Assembly (NCBI GenBank): GCA_035293985.1
Contig: DATGLS010000046.1
Coordinates: 1 to 63,886, forward strand
Reading direction: 5' to 3'
DNA from: JAVDCA01 sp035293985
GTDB taxonomy: Bacteria > Pseudomonadota > Alphaproteobacteria > Rhizobiales > Xanthobacteraceae
Length of the DNA: 63,886 nt
Positions 40,729-49,581 of the stretch are shown piece after piece; position 1 is the first letter of the stretch; each line of letters opens with the position of its first letter. The notes under the pieces are model-generated. The model was not told the origin of the DNA. It did not search any database and saw only the letters and a program-made list of their open reading frames with translations. Both the position numbers and the translations under genes were made by a program.

Positions 40729-41580
40729 ATGCTCGACAGGACATCAGGCAATCCCCACCCGCTCGCCATGAAGCCGGCTGACCGCATGCCGCGCGAGATC
40801 GCCCCCGGCGTGTTCTGGATCGGCGACTGCCTGCTGCAGCGCCACAAGGGCAAGGTCTATCACGGCTACAACGCCGCTTTCCTGGTCGCCGGCGAGGACG
40901 CCTCGATCCTGGTCGAGACCGGCCATCCGAAGGATTTCCCGGTCATCGAGCGGCACTTGAACGTACTTTTCGCGCGTGGCGTGGCGCCGCTGAAATATCT
41001 CTTCGTCACCCATCAGGAGACGCCGCATTGCGGCGGCCTCGGTCGGGTCCTGAAGATGTTTCCCGACTCGCTGCTGGTCGGCGACGTGAGCGACTACCAT
41101 CTCGCCTTTCCGCAATACGAGCATCGCATGCGCGCGATGCTCGAGGGCGACGAGATCGACCTCGGCGGCCGCACCTTCATGGCGGTCGAGCCGGTGATCC
41201 GCGACCTGCGCACCACCTGGTGGGGCTTCGACACGCGCGAGCGCGTGCTGTTTCCCGGCGACGGCTTCGCCTACAGCCACTACCACGAGGACGGCCACTG
41301 CGGCCTCGTCGCCGAGGAGGCGGTCTCGCTCGACCTGCCCGACGTTTCCGCGACCTTCGCCGACCTTGCGCTGTTCTGGACCAAGTTCGCCGACATGAAC
41401 GTCTACTGCGACCGGCTCGATCACCTGATCGCCCGGCTCGGCGTCAAGACCATCGCGCCGACCCACGGCCTGCCGATCACCGACGTCGCCGTGACGGTTC
41501 CGAAGGTGCAAGCCGGATTGAAGGCCGCCGCCCTGGTCCCGGAGAGCGGGACGACGAATGAGAAGGTGACGGCTACGTAG
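40729..41580 (+). CDS. MBL-fold hydrolase, partial diiron motif
   Basis: A 283-residue metallo-beta-lactamase-fold protein. The metal motif is THQETPHCGG (H95, E97, H100), in the H-x-E-x-x-H form of FprA-type diiron proteins but with Pro in place of the usual Asp. FPGDGFAYSHYH and TIAPTHGLP supply further likely ligands. The ATG at 40729 has AGGGAAG seven bases upstream; a TTG at 40723 is possible. It follows DUF1330 in the same direction. Its TAG stop is supplied by an interspersed repeat. Confidence 0.8.
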   Translation: MLDRTSGNPHPLAMKPADRMPREIAPGVFWIGDCLLQRHKGKVYHGYNAAFLVAGEDASILVETGHPKDFPVIERHLNVLFARGVAPLKYLFVTHQETPHCGGLGRVLKMFPDSLLVGDVSDYHLAFPQYEHRMRAMLEGDEIDLGGRTFMAVEPVIRDLRTTWWGFDTRERVLFPGDGFAYSHYHEDGHCGLVAEEAVSLDLPDVSATFADLALFWTKFADMNVYCDRLDHLIARLGVKTIAPTHGLPITDVAVTVPKVQAGLKAAALVPESGTTNEKVTAT

Positions 41581-41657
41581 CCCGGATGAGGCGCGTAGCG
41601 CCGTAATGCGGGGACGGCGGTCCTGAATTGTGGCGCTACGCGCCTCCATCCGGGGCA
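41577..41657. repeat. GTAGCCCGGATG-type interspersed inverted repeat
   Basis: GTAGCCCGGATGAGGCGCGTAG at the left end is matched in reverse by CTACGCGCCTCCATCCGGGG at 41636-41656. The element begins inside the stop codon of the MBL-fold gene (TAG 41578-41580). Confidence 0.75.
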
Positions 41658-41684
41658 CACGACGTGACCGCCTGCCGCTCAGGC

Positions 41685-42074
41685 TTATTTGGTCGGAAAC
41701 GGCTCCGTATAGAACGCGCCGTCGCGGCCGAAATACATGGCTTTGCGACCGAGGAAGAACACCTCGTAGTGCGAGCAGCCGGCGCGCATGATGCGGCGCA
41801 GGAACTCGGCATAGCCGACCTCGCCGCGCTGGATGGCTTTGACCGAGGCCGAGACGGCTTGCGCATCGAAGCCCGGCGCGACCGTCGGGCTGTCGCCGAG
41901 CGGCAGCGCCTCATCGAAGGTCTCGCGGTCGGGGCCGTAATAGGTGTTGCGCAGCGCCACCAGGTCGGCCGTGTAGGACGTAACGCCCGCGCCGGCGAGA
42001 CGCGCGACGACCTGTGGAAATGGCGTATCGGCGAAACTCATCTGCATGCATTGCGCGATCGTGTCGATGTTCAT
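41685..42074 (-). CDS. DUF1398 family protein
   Basis: A 129-residue protein starting MNIDTIAQCMQMSFADTPFPQVVARLAGAGVTSYTADL, with ALRNTYYGPDRE and RAGCSHYEVFFLGRKAMYFGRDG, matching the DUF1398 (YbcV-like) family. Function is not known. It follows the MarR gene by 23 bases in the same direction, so it is probably under control of that regulator. Confidence 0.85.
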   Translation of the reverse strand: MNIDTIAQCMQMSFADTPFPQVVARLAGAGVTSYTADLVALRNTYYGPDRETFDEALPLGDSPTVAPGFDAQAVSASVKAIQRGEVGYAEFLRRIMRAGCSHYEVFFLGRKAMYFGRDGAFYTEPFPTK

Positions 42075-42097
42075 CGCTCAATCTCCTAAGCTGTCTC

Positions 42098-42556
42098 TCA
42101 CTTGGGGTTGACGGGATCGGTATCCTTGAGCGCCTCGACCAGGCGGCGCAGGCCGCGATGGATCGAGGCGATATCGGCGGGCGAAAGCTTGCGGGCGAGC
42201 CGGGCGTGATAGCCGCCCGCCGCTTTGCCGAGCTGGTCGAGCGCGGCGCGTCCGCGCCGGGTCAGGACCAGATAGGGCGAGGCGCGGTGGTCGGGGTTGT
42301 CCTCGTATTGCGCGGAGCCGTCGGCGACGAGGAGGTCGGCGATGCGCTGCACGTTCTGCCGGGTCACGCCGAGCACGCGCGCGATCTGCGGCACGGTATG
42401 CGGCTCGGCCGAGGCCGCGCTCATCACCTGCCAGCGCGCCTGGGTCTGACCGACGGTCTCGGCGATCGCCTCGCCGTTCTCCCGGAAACGGCCGGCGAGC
42501 CGGTAGACGTCGGCGACGATCAGCGGCAGCAGGGATTGTGGGGTTTCGATCGTCAT
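42098..42556 (-). CDS. MarR family transcriptional regulator
   Basis: A 152-residue winged-helix repressor. The DNA-binding part runs TVPQIARVLGVTRQNVQRIADLLVADGSAQYEDNPDHRASPYLVLTRRGRAAL (~55-107), flanked by dimerisation helices. A strong double inverted repeat begins ten bases upstream of the start, so it likely represses itself, DUF1398 and the divergent MBL-fold gene. The ligand is unknown. Confidence 0.9.
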   Translation of the reverse strand: MTIETPQSLLPLIVADVYRLAGRFRENGEAIAETVGQTQARWQVMSAASAEPHTVPQIARVLGVTRQNVQRIADLLVADGSAQYEDNPDHRASPYLVLTRRGRAALDQLGKAAGGYHARLARKLSPADIASIHRGLRRLVEALKDTDPVNPK

Positions 42557-42565
42557 GGTAATAAT

Positions 42566-42591
42566 TTGTCATATTGACAATATGCTGTCAA
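42566..42591. promoter_or_regulatory. Probable MarR operator (two overlapping inverted repeats)
   Basis: TTGTCA (42566-42571) and TGACAA (42575-42580) form a perfect palindrome around TAT. TTGACA (42574-42579) and TGTCAA (42586-42591) form a second, overlapping one with a six-base spacer. The block lies between marR and the divergent MBL-fold gene. Confidence 0.75.
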
Positions 42592-42692
42592 TAGTCGGCG
42601 CGAAAATGCGCCACGTGTTCCGGGGCCTTCCCCCGATTTCGCTTCCCCCCGATCCAGGCTAGTGTTTTCCCGCAATCGGACCGGGGAACCCC

Positions 42693-43571
42693 ATGAAGAA
42701 GCTCACCATCGGCGACGTCACCATCACCAGCATCATCGAGCGCGATGGACCGTGGCGCAAACCCGAGGACATGTTCATCGGCTACGATCCGGCGGCCGGC
42801 AAGCGTCTGCTCGCCGAGATGGATCCGGTCGTGTTCGATCCGGCCTCGGGCAAGATGGTCATCACCTATCAGACGTTCGTGGTGCGCACGCCCAAGCACA
42901 CGATTCTGGTCGACACCTGCACGGGCGAGGACAAGGGCTACCCGCCGCCGATGGACTTCCCGAAGAAGCCGTGGCTCGATGGCTTCGCGGCCGAGGGTCT
43001 GCGCTTCGAGGACATCGATTACGTCTTCTGCACTCACTTGCACATCGATCACACCGGCTGGAACACGATGCTGCGCAACGGCAAATGGGTGCCGACCTTC
43101 CCGAAGGCGAAATACGTCTTCCACAAGGGCGAGTACGCGGCCTGGGAGGAATCGTGCAGGCGCGGCGAGAACCGGCCGGGCGGCGGCGGCAACGTGTGGC
43201 CTTACAACTGCGAGCCGATCGTCGCGGCCGGCCAGGCGCTGCTGGTCGACGACGCTTTCGCCATCGACGACACCATCTCCCTCACGCCGACGCCCGGCCA
43301 CTCGCCCTGCCACTGCTGCGTCAACATCCGCTCCAAGGGCCAGCAAGCCTCCGTCGTCGGCGACCTGATGCATCACCTGCTGCAGGTGCGTCAGCCGGAC
43401 CTCTCGACCATCTTCGACTGGGATCCGAAGCAGGCGGCGCAGTCGCGCCGCAAGTTTCTGACCGATAGCGCCGGCACCGGCCGCTTCGTGCTGCCGATCC
43501 ATTTCCCCAATCCGACCACCGGCCTGATCGAGGCGGACGGCGCCGGCTTCAAATACAACTTCGTGCGATGA
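42693..43571 (+). CDS. MBL-fold metallohydrolase
   Basis: A 292-residue enzyme with the complete motif CTHLHIDHTGW (H115, H117, D119, H120), a further H in TPGHSPCH, and D in GDLMHH, so a two-metal site is intact. The general layout resembles quorum-quenching lactonase and related hydrolases, but the substrate is unknown. GGGGAACCCC precedes the ATG. The stop overlaps the hydratase start (ATGA), so the two are co-translated, suggesting a shared catabolic step. Likely controlled by the divergent MarR regulator. Confidence 0.9.
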   Translation: MKKLTIGDVTITSIIERDGPWRKPEDMFIGYDPAAGKRLLAEMDPVVFDPASGKMVITYQTFVVRTPKHTILVDTCTGEDKGYPPPMDFPKKPWLDGFAAEGLRFEDIDYVFCTHLHIDHTGWNTMLRNGKWVPTFPKAKYVFHKGEYAAWEESCRRGENRPGGGGNVWPYNCEPIVAAGQALLVDDAFAIDDTISLTPTPGHSPCHCCVNIRSKGQQASVVGDLMHHLLQVRQPDLSTIFDWDPKQAAQSRRKFLTDSAGTGRFVLPIHFPNPTTGLIEADGAGFKYNFVR

Positions 43572-44341
43572 GGTCGTTCGACCCGCAAATTGCCGCCCGC
43601 TACGTGTTCGACGCGCACCGCACGCGCGCAGACTACGTCAATCTGCCGAGCGGGATCGCGCCGACCACGCTCGCCGAGGCCTATGCGGCGCAGGCGGCGC
43701 TCGGCACCCTGCTCGAGCCGCAGCTCGGCCCGGTCGCCGGCCTCAAGATCGCGACCACCACCAAGGTGATGCAGGAGCTCATGGGCATCGACCATCCCTG
43801 CGGCGGGCTCATCTTCGCGCGCCGCATCCATGCCTCGCCCGCGCGCATCCGGCTCGCCGACCACATGCACCTGATGATCGAGTGCGAGCTCGCGCTGCGC
43901 CTCGGGCGCGACCTCGCCGGCGTCTCGTTCACGGCGGCGAGCGTCGCGCCCGCGGTCGCCGCCGCCATGCCGGCATTCGAGCTGATCGAGGATCGCAACG
44001 CCGACTACAAGGCGACCAGTGCGCTGTCGATGATCGCGGACAATTGCTGGAATGCGGGCATCGTGGTCGGGCCGGACGTCCCGTTCGATCCGGCGCGACC
44101 GCCGGTCGGCACCCTCGGCCGCCTGGCGATCAACGGCGGCGCACCGCGCGAGGGCCGCACCGAGGATCCGCTCGCGACGCTCGCCTGGATCGCCAACCTC
44201 GTCAACGGTTACGGCCCGCCGCTCACGGCCGGCATGGTCGTGATCACCGGCAGCGTCATCCCGACGCTGCCGATCGCGCCGGGCGACCGCTTCGTCTTCA
44301 GCCTCGACGGCCTCGGCAGCGTCGAGATGACCGCCGCGTAG
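43568..44341 (+). CDS. 2-keto-4-pentenoate hydratase-like protein
   Basis: A 257-residue member of the fumarylacetoacetate hydrolase / MhpD group: AGLKIATTTKVMQELMGIDHPCGGLI, then MIECELALRLGRDL with acidic metal ligands, AFELIEDRN, and ALSMIADNCWNAGIVVGP. Such enzymes hydrate or decarboxylate dienols in aromatic ring cleavage pathways. The start is coupled (ATGA) to the MBL-fold gene. The stop TAG is followed by CCCG, as in the nearby GTAGCCCGG repeats. Confidence 0.85.
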   Translation: MRSFDPQIAARYVFDAHRTRADYVNLPSGIAPTTLAEAYAAQAALGTLLEPQLGPVAGLKIATTTKVMQELMGIDHPCGGLIFARRIHASPARIRLADHMHLMIECELALRLGRDLAGVSFTAASVAPAVAAAMPAFELIEDRNADYKATSALSMIADNCWNAGIVVGPDVPFDPARPPVGTLGRLAINGGAPREGRTEDPLATLAWIANLVNGYGPPLTAGMVVITGSVIPTLPIAPGDRFVFSLDGLGSVEMTAA

Positions 44342-44414
44342 CCCGCGTTACCGGGCGAAAAAGTTTGCGTACAGCTGCGTGCGCAGGTCTTGGAGAAAGG
44401 ACCCCGCGGCGCAG

Positions 44415-45392
44415 CTACATCGAGATGTGGCTGTCGCGGATCACCCCGCTCCACATCTTGATCTCGCTCTTGAGCAGGGCGTCGGCGAACGCAGGCGTCT
44501 GGTCGGCGGGCGCGTAGATGTCCATGCCGCCGTCCGAGAAGGTCTTGTTGACGCGCGCATCGGCGAGCGCGGCGCGCAGCGCGGCATTGAGCTTGTCGAT
44601 GATCGGCCGCGGCGTGCCGGCGGGCGCGTACAGGCAGTGCCAGAAATCGACGTCGAGCTTCTTATAGCCGAGCTCCCCCATGGTCGGCAGATCCGGCATG
44701 CCCGCGTAGCGCTTGCGCCCGATCACCGCATAGGCCTTGAGCTTGCCGGACTTGACCAGCGGACCGGATATGACGGCCGACTGCGCCTCGAGATCGATCT
44801 GACCGGACAGAAGATCGACCAGCGCCGGCCCGGCGCCGCGGTAGGCGATCTGCGTCGACTTGAGGCCGAGCTCCTGCGCGACCAGCACGCCGGCGAGGTG
44901 CGAGTAGGAGCCGACGCCCGCGTTACCGATCTTGAGGTTGTGGTCGCCCTCCTTCGCCCACTTGAGGAATTCGGCAAAGCTGCTCGGCGGCAGGCTCGCG
45001 GGCGCCGTCAGCGTCGAGGCGGCGGTGTTGATTGGACCGATGCCGGTGAAATCCCTCACGGCATCGAAGGCCAGGTCCTTGTACAGCGAGACGCCGGCCG
45101 CGAGCGCGACCTGGTGGATCAGGATGGTGTAGCCGTCGGGCGTCGCGCGCGCCGCGCGCGCGGCCGCGATCATGCCGCCGGCGCCGCCGACGTTCTCGAT
45201 CACGATCGGCTGGCCGAGCGATTTCGCCATGGCGTCCTGGATGACGCGCGCGATCGTGTCGGTCGCGCCGCCGGGCGGGTATGGCACGATCATCGTGATC
45301 GGACGGTTGGGATAGGTCTGCGCCGTGGCGGCGCCGGCCGGCAAAATACATGCGGCAAGAAGCAATGCCGCGAGCGCGCGTGCGGGCCTCAT
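44415..45392 (-). CDS. TctC/Bug-type solute-binding protein (orphan 1)
   Basis: A 325-residue periplasmic protein with a signal peptide (ALAALLLAACILPAGAATA), then TYPNRPITMIVPYPPGGATDTIARVIQDAM, NVGGAGGMIAAARAARATPDGYT and PTMGELGY, the hallmarks of the Bug family. They bind carboxylates for tripartite TctABC importers. No TctA or TctB gene is in the window, as is common in this group. GGAGG precedes the ATG at 45392. Confidence 0.9.
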   Translation of the reverse strand: MRPARALAALLLAACILPAGAATAQTYPNRPITMIVPYPPGGATDTIARVIQDAMAKSLGQPIVIENVGGAGGMIAAARAARATPDGYTILIHQVALAAGVSLYKDLAFDAVRDFTGIGPINTAASTLTAPASLPPSSFAEFLKWAKEGDHNLKIGNAGVGSYSHLAGVLVAQELGLKSTQIAYRGAGPALVDLLSGQIDLEAQSAVISGPLVKSGKLKAYAVIGRKRYAGMPDLPTMGELGYKKLDVDFWHCLYAPAGTPRPIIDKLNAALRAALADARVNKTFSDGGMDIYAPADQTPAFADALLKSEIKMWSGVIRDSHISM

Positions 45393-45606
45393 GAGTCCTC
45401 CCTGTCCGTCCCTTATTCGCCGCGGGACCAATTATGTTTTTCGCCCCGCGGCGACCCAGCCAATTACCCAGGAATGAAGTGGAGGGATATTCGCCCGTTT
45501 CATGTGGCGGCCGCAAGGCGCCCCTGAGCCGCCCGGTATGCGCGGCTTCGCTGCAGCCGCGCGGCAGCCTCGGTTCACACAGCCAGCAGGGAGTTGGCCG
45601 CGCCCC
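45393..45606. other. Intergenic region between two minus-strand genes
   Basis: 214 bases that separate the TctC gene from the OmpV/MipA-like gene. It must hold the promoter for the TctC gene. No further gene is supported. Confidence 0.4.
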
Positions 45607-46446
45607 TCACCACAGGGCGGGCATGTCGAACGAATAGGTGGTGCCGAAGCCGAACATGGCCTGGTCGGGCGAGCCGCGCTGGATGACGATCGGCGAGTTG
45701 CCAACGCCGTCGGTGAGCCGCGAATATTCGACGAAGGCATGGCTCGCCCAGCTCGGATTCCACTGGTAGCGCGCCTGCGTGCCGACGCCATAGGACCGCA
45801 AGCCCCCGCCGGCGTCGTAGACCGGCAGGCCCGAGGCCACCGACTGGGCGGGGGTCACGCCGAAATAGGGATTGTTGGCATCGCGCGTCGCCTCGGTCAG
45901 CCGCGGTCCGCCCGACAAGGTCCACTGCGAGGTCACCGGCACGACGAGATCGAGCGTCTGGTCCGACACGACCCCCGCATGTCCGCCGAAACCCTGGCGC
46001 ACCTCGATCCGCGCGCGCAGCCAGCGCGTGGGCCAATAATCGACGAACCCGCCGATCTCGGCGGCAAGCCCGACATTGCCCAGCCCGGCGAGATCCGGGT
46101 TGTGCTTGACGCGGCGGCCGAGCTCGACCTGGAGGACCGGCCCGGCCTTGACGCTATCGGTGTCGAACACCGCATAGCCGATGCCGTCCCGCGGCGCATG
46201 GAAACGTGGCGGCGTGCCGGCGGTGCGCAGATCGAACAGCGGAAACGGGTAATAACCGTAGTCATCGGAACCCTGCCAATGCGGCAGCGAGCGCATCTCG
46301 GCGCCGAGCTCGATCGTCCACATGGCGGGGGGCGGCGCAGTCGGCGGCGCCGGAGGGGCCGGCGTCAAATCGGCGGCGTGCGTAAATGTTGCCGGCACCA
46401 CGGCCAGCGCAAACACCACCACATGTGCGCGAACCGCGCGCCGCAT
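45607..46446 (-). CDS. MipA/OmpV-like outer membrane protein
   Basis: A 279-residue beta-barrel. A signal peptide (RAVRAHVVVFALAVVPATFTHA) is followed by a Pro-rich linker and MWTIELGAEMRSLPHWQGSDDYGYYPFPLFDL, the start of MipA/OmpV proteins. Alternating strands run to the end. The C-terminus is MPALW, an aromatic last residue as required for barrel insertion. GGGGGAAG precedes the ATG at 46446. Role unknown; members act as porins or scaffold for murein enzymes. Confidence 0.8.
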   Translation of the reverse strand: MRRAVRAHVVVFALAVVPATFTHAADLTPAPPAPPTAPPPAMWTIELGAEMRSLPHWQGSDDYGYYPFPLFDLRTAGTPPRFHAPRDGIGYAVFDTDSVKAGPVLQVELGRRVKHNPDLAGLGNVGLAAEIGGFVDYWPTRWLRARIEVRQGFGGHAGVVSDQTLDLVVPVTSQWTLSGGPRLTEATRDANNPYFGVTPAQSVASGLPVYDAGGGLRSYGVGTQARYQWNPSWASHAFVEYSRLTDGVGNSPIVIQRGSPDQAMFGFGTTYSFDMPALW

Positions 46447-46552
46447 GAACTTCCCCCGCCCCCGACTCCGCAAGAATTAGCCGATTGATCGTTAAAATGC
46501 TATCCGCAACCACACGTCCGGAGCGAGACGCCAGGCACGGCCTGCATTGCCG

Positions 46553-48205
46553 TCAGAAATCCTGTGAATTGCGGCCGAAGGGAGGACTCTGCGTCTCCAA
46601 CGGCGCGCTTTGCTCCGGCGGCTCGACGTGTGGCTCGTCTGCCCCATGATGTGCACTTTTGGCACGCTCCGCCGCCTGCCGGAGCAGGGATTCGACCTCG
46701 GGAACGTCGACCTCGGCCACGCCGGCCACCGGAACAAGCGGAGAAACCCGAGCGGCCCGATCGGCTCCGGTTTCCGCCATCGGCGCGGGCGGGCCGGCTG
46801 ATCGCGAGACGGACTCGGCCGTCTCCTGTTGCCCCCCCTGCCCATCTTGCGGCTCGACCGGCTCCAGCATCCCGTCCGCTCGCCGCACGGCCTCACGCCG
46901 TCGCGCAACGCTCGCGGTCCAGTCCTCACCACGCTCCAGCGACCACACACCGACGTGCCGCACCAGGCGGCCGAGCCGGCCACCTGCCCACACGAGCTCG
47001 TAGGGCAAAAAGAGCCGCCAGCGATCGTCGTGCTCGGTGATCGCGGCCGCGATCAGCTCTCCCGCCATGGCGGAGGTGTTGAGACCATGCCGGCCGAACC
47101 CATTGGCGACCCACAGGCCGGGGATCACCTCGCCGACCTGCGGCATGCCGTGCAGCGAGTATCCCATCACGCCAGACCAGGCGTGCTCGATCTCGACCGC
47201 GCCGAGCTGCGGATAGACGCGCGCGATCGCGCGCGTGAACGTTCGCGCGGCGCCACGCGGGGTGCGCGGCCACAGCCCCCCGGCACCCGACCACAGCAGC
47301 CGATCGCCACCGACGATGCGGTAGTGGTGGTTGGCGAGGCGCGTATCACTGACAGCGCCGCGGTACGCGATCGCCTCGCCGAGCCGATCGCCGAGCGGCG
47401 CCGTCACGGCGACGAACCCGGTCACCGGCAGCACCGTATCGGCGAGGCCCGGCACCAGCCCGCCGAGATGCGCATTGCCGGCCAGCACGATGTGCATGGC
47501 GCGCACGCGGCCCTTGGGGGTGGTGATGCGCTTGCGCACGCCGGCGGGATCGATCGCGAGCGCCGGCGTTTCCTCGAAGATGACCGCGCCGGCCGCGAGC
47601 GCCGCTCGCGCGAGGCCGCGCGCATAGGCGAGCGGATCGATGTGGAACGCGGCCGGATAGTGGATGGCGTGGAAATAGAAGTCGCTCTTGAGCGCGGCGC
47701 GCACTTGATCGGTCGGCCAGCCCTCGATGGTCGCGCCGAACTCCTGGCCGAGCAGGCTCGCGACCGCGAGCATCTCGTCGCCATCGTCGATCTTCGACAC
47801 GTCGAGCCAGCCATCGACGGGCGCCACTCCGGGCATGCCGGTATCGCGGATGGCGGTGCGTACGTACTCGACGCCCGCTTCCGACAGCTTCCATAGTTCG
47901 CGCGCGCGGTCGATGCCGACGCGCTCCACCATCGCGCGCGGATCGGCGCCGAAACCCGGCAGCACGAAGCCGCAATTGCGGCCCGACGCGGACCACGCCA
48001 CATGCCGCGCCTCGATCACCGCGACCGACCAGCCGCGCCGCGCCACCTCGCGCGCCGCCGTGAGGCCGGCGAGGCCGCCGCCGATCACGCAGACATCGAC
48101 GTCGAGGTCGTAGGTCAGCCGTGCGCGCTCGAAGGCCGCATCCCCCCCGCTCGCCTCGGCAGCATACCAACTCGCGCCAAAATCGGCGCGTACCGTCACA
48201 TTCAT
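46553..48205 (-). CDS. FAD-dependent oxidoreductase (DAO family) with a disordered C-terminal tail
   Basis: A 550-residue protein. Residues ~36-65 are the dinucleotide-binding VCVIGGGLAGLTAAREVARRGWSVAVIEA. The D-amino-acid-oxidase fold follows (HVAWSASGRNCGF, YPAAFHIDPLAYARGLA, GVMGYSLHGMPQVGEVIPGLWVANGFGRHGLNTSAMAGELIAAAI). It probably oxidises an amine such as a gamma-glutamyl-amine or glycine derivative. After ~435 there is a ~110-residue Glu/Gln/Pro-rich tail without any fold. Such a tail is unusual in the family and may bind a partner. Confidence 0.86.
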   Translation of the reverse strand: MNVTVRADFGASWYAAEASGGDAAFERARLTYDLDVDVCVIGGGLAGLTAAREVARRGWSVAVIEARHVAWSASGRNCGFVLPGFGADPRAMVERVGIDRARELWKLSEAGVEYVRTAIRDTGMPGVAPVDGWLDVSKIDDGDEMLAVASLLGQEFGATIEGWPTDQVRAALKSDFYFHAIHYPAAFHIDPLAYARGLARAALAAGAVIFEETPALAIDPAGVRKRITTPKGRVRAMHIVLAGNAHLGGLVPGLADTVLPVTGFVAVTAPLGDRLGEAIAYRGAVSDTRLANHHYRIVGGDRLLWSGAGGLWPRTPRGAARTFTRAIARVYPQLGAVEIEHAWSGVMGYSLHGMPQVGEVIPGLWVANGFGRHGLNTSAMAGELIAAAITEHDDRWRLFLPYELVWAGGRLGRLVRHVGVWSLERGEDWTASVARRREAVRRADGMLEPVEPQDGQGGQQETAESVSRSAGPPAPMAETGADRAARVSPLVPVAGVAEVDVPEVESLLRQAAERAKSAHHGADEPHVEPPEQSAPLETQSPPFGRNSQDF

Positions 48206-48340
48206 GTCGACTCACACGGTATTGCGGTGGCCTGTCGCGCCCCGCGCGGCCGCCGGAGCGCTATGCTAGCCTGTCGACACGGGTAAATCGAAGGCTAAAT
48301 CGAAGACTGAACGGATCTGTGAAAATCAACGTGCCCGAAC

Positions 48341-48868
48341 ATGCGCCGCCTGCTTCTCCTACGTCACGCCAAATCCTCCTGGGCCGAGCCGGGCGCGAGC
48401 GATCATGACCGCCCGCTCAATCGCCGCGGTGAGGAGGCGGCGCCGCGCATCGGCGCCTATCTGCGCCGGCACCAGCTCATTCCCGACGGCGTGCTGTGCT
48501 CGACCGCGCAGCGGGCGCGCGCGACCTGGGATCTCGTCGCCGCCGAGGCGCCGGCGGCGCCGCCCGCGATATACGAGGCGCGGCTCTATGAGGCGACGCC
48601 GCGCACGCTCCTCGACGTGTTTCGCCACGCCCCACGCGACGCGCGATCCGTGCTGGTGGTGGGCCATAATCCGGGCCTGCAGGAAGTCGCGACACAGCTC
48701 ATCGCCGCAGGCGATCTCGACGACCGCGAGCGCTTGCGCGAGAAGCTGCCGACCGGCGGGCTGGTGGTGATCGATTTTGCCATCGCCGACTGGACCAAGC
48801 TGCATGCGCGATCGGGCCGGCTCGAGCGCTTCGTCGTGCCGCGCATGCTGGAGACGGCGACGGACTGA
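48341..48868 (+). CDS. SixA-like histidine phosphatase
   Basis: A 175-residue phosphohistidine phosphatase-like protein. The catalytic LLLRHAKSSW (R8, H9), AQRARAT, and the second His in VVGHNPG (H109) match the histidine-phosphatase superfamily, SixA branch. SixA removes phosphate from His of phosphorelay proteins; the partner here is unknown. It starts at the first ATG of the frame and is followed after 20 bases by a universal stress protein gene. Confidence 0.9.
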   Translation: MRRLLLLRHAKSSWAEPGASDHDRPLNRRGEEAAPRIGAYLRRHQLIPDGVLCSTAQRARATWDLVAAEAPAAPPAIYEARLYEATPRTLLDVFRHAPRDARSVLVVGHNPGLQEVATQLIAAGDLDDRERLREKLPTGGLVVIDFAIADWTKLHARSGRLERFVVPRMLETATD

Positions 48869-48888
48869 AGAACACATGGGGGCGCCGC

Positions 48889-49314
48889 ATGTTCAAGCAA
48901 ATCCTCGTGCCTGTCGATCTCGCCGATCCCGAGCTCGCCAAGCCGTCGCTCGAAACCGCGGTCGCGCTGGCGCGCCCCACGGGTGGCCACCTGCGCCTGC
49001 TCAACGTGATGCCGGCGACGCCTGCGATGCTCGCCAAGTACGTGCCGGCCGATTTCAACGAGCAGCAGCGCAAATCAGCCGAGGAGGCGCTCGCGATCAT
49101 CGCCAGGGAATCCGGCTTCGACGCCGCCCATGTGAGCGCGGCCGTGCGCCAGGGCGGCGTCTACCACGAGGTGTTGGAGGAAGCGAAGGAGATCAACGCC
49201 GACCTCATCGTCATGAGCTCGCATTTGGCGGCGGTGCGCACCCATTCGCTCGGCTCGAACGCCGCCCACGTCGTGCGCTACGCCAAATGCTCGGTGCTGG
49301 TGGTCCGGCAGTAG
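48889..49314 (+). CDS. Universal stress protein
   Basis: A 141-residue UspA-type protein: FKQILVPVDLADPELAKPSLETAVALA at the start, ADLIVMSSHLAA, and LGSNAAHVVRYAKCSVLVVRQ at the end. The first half of the ATP-binding motif G-2x-G-9x-G-(S/T) is altered (SSHLAA), so nucleotide binding may be weak. It follows the SixA-like gene by 20 bases in the same direction and is probably co-transcribed. Confidence 0.9.
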   Translation: MFKQILVPVDLADPELAKPSLETAVALARPTGGHLRLLNVMPATPAMLAKYVPADFNEQQRKSAEEALAIIARESGFDAAHVSAAVRQGGVYHEVLEEAKEINADLIVMSSHLAAVRTHSLGSNAAHVVRYAKCSVLVVRQ

Positions 49315-49581
49315 CGATGAATGACCGGATTTCGCGCTCGATTTCGTCCCGCCGTTGCGCTTCTGCACCACCGTCCGCCGTTGCGAACCCGTTATGTGCC
49401 TGTGGTACCAATGAGTTGTTCCGTCCAGGCATAGTTGGCACCGCATCGGTTGGAAAAATTCTGTGAACGGCTATTCCGCAGCGGAAACCGGCACACTAAA
49501 TTTCCCGAGTTCCCGGTGATCAGCCGACGCGACGTCCGGGGGGCGAAATCGCGGTCCGTCGGGTTTTCCAGTGAGGACTCA

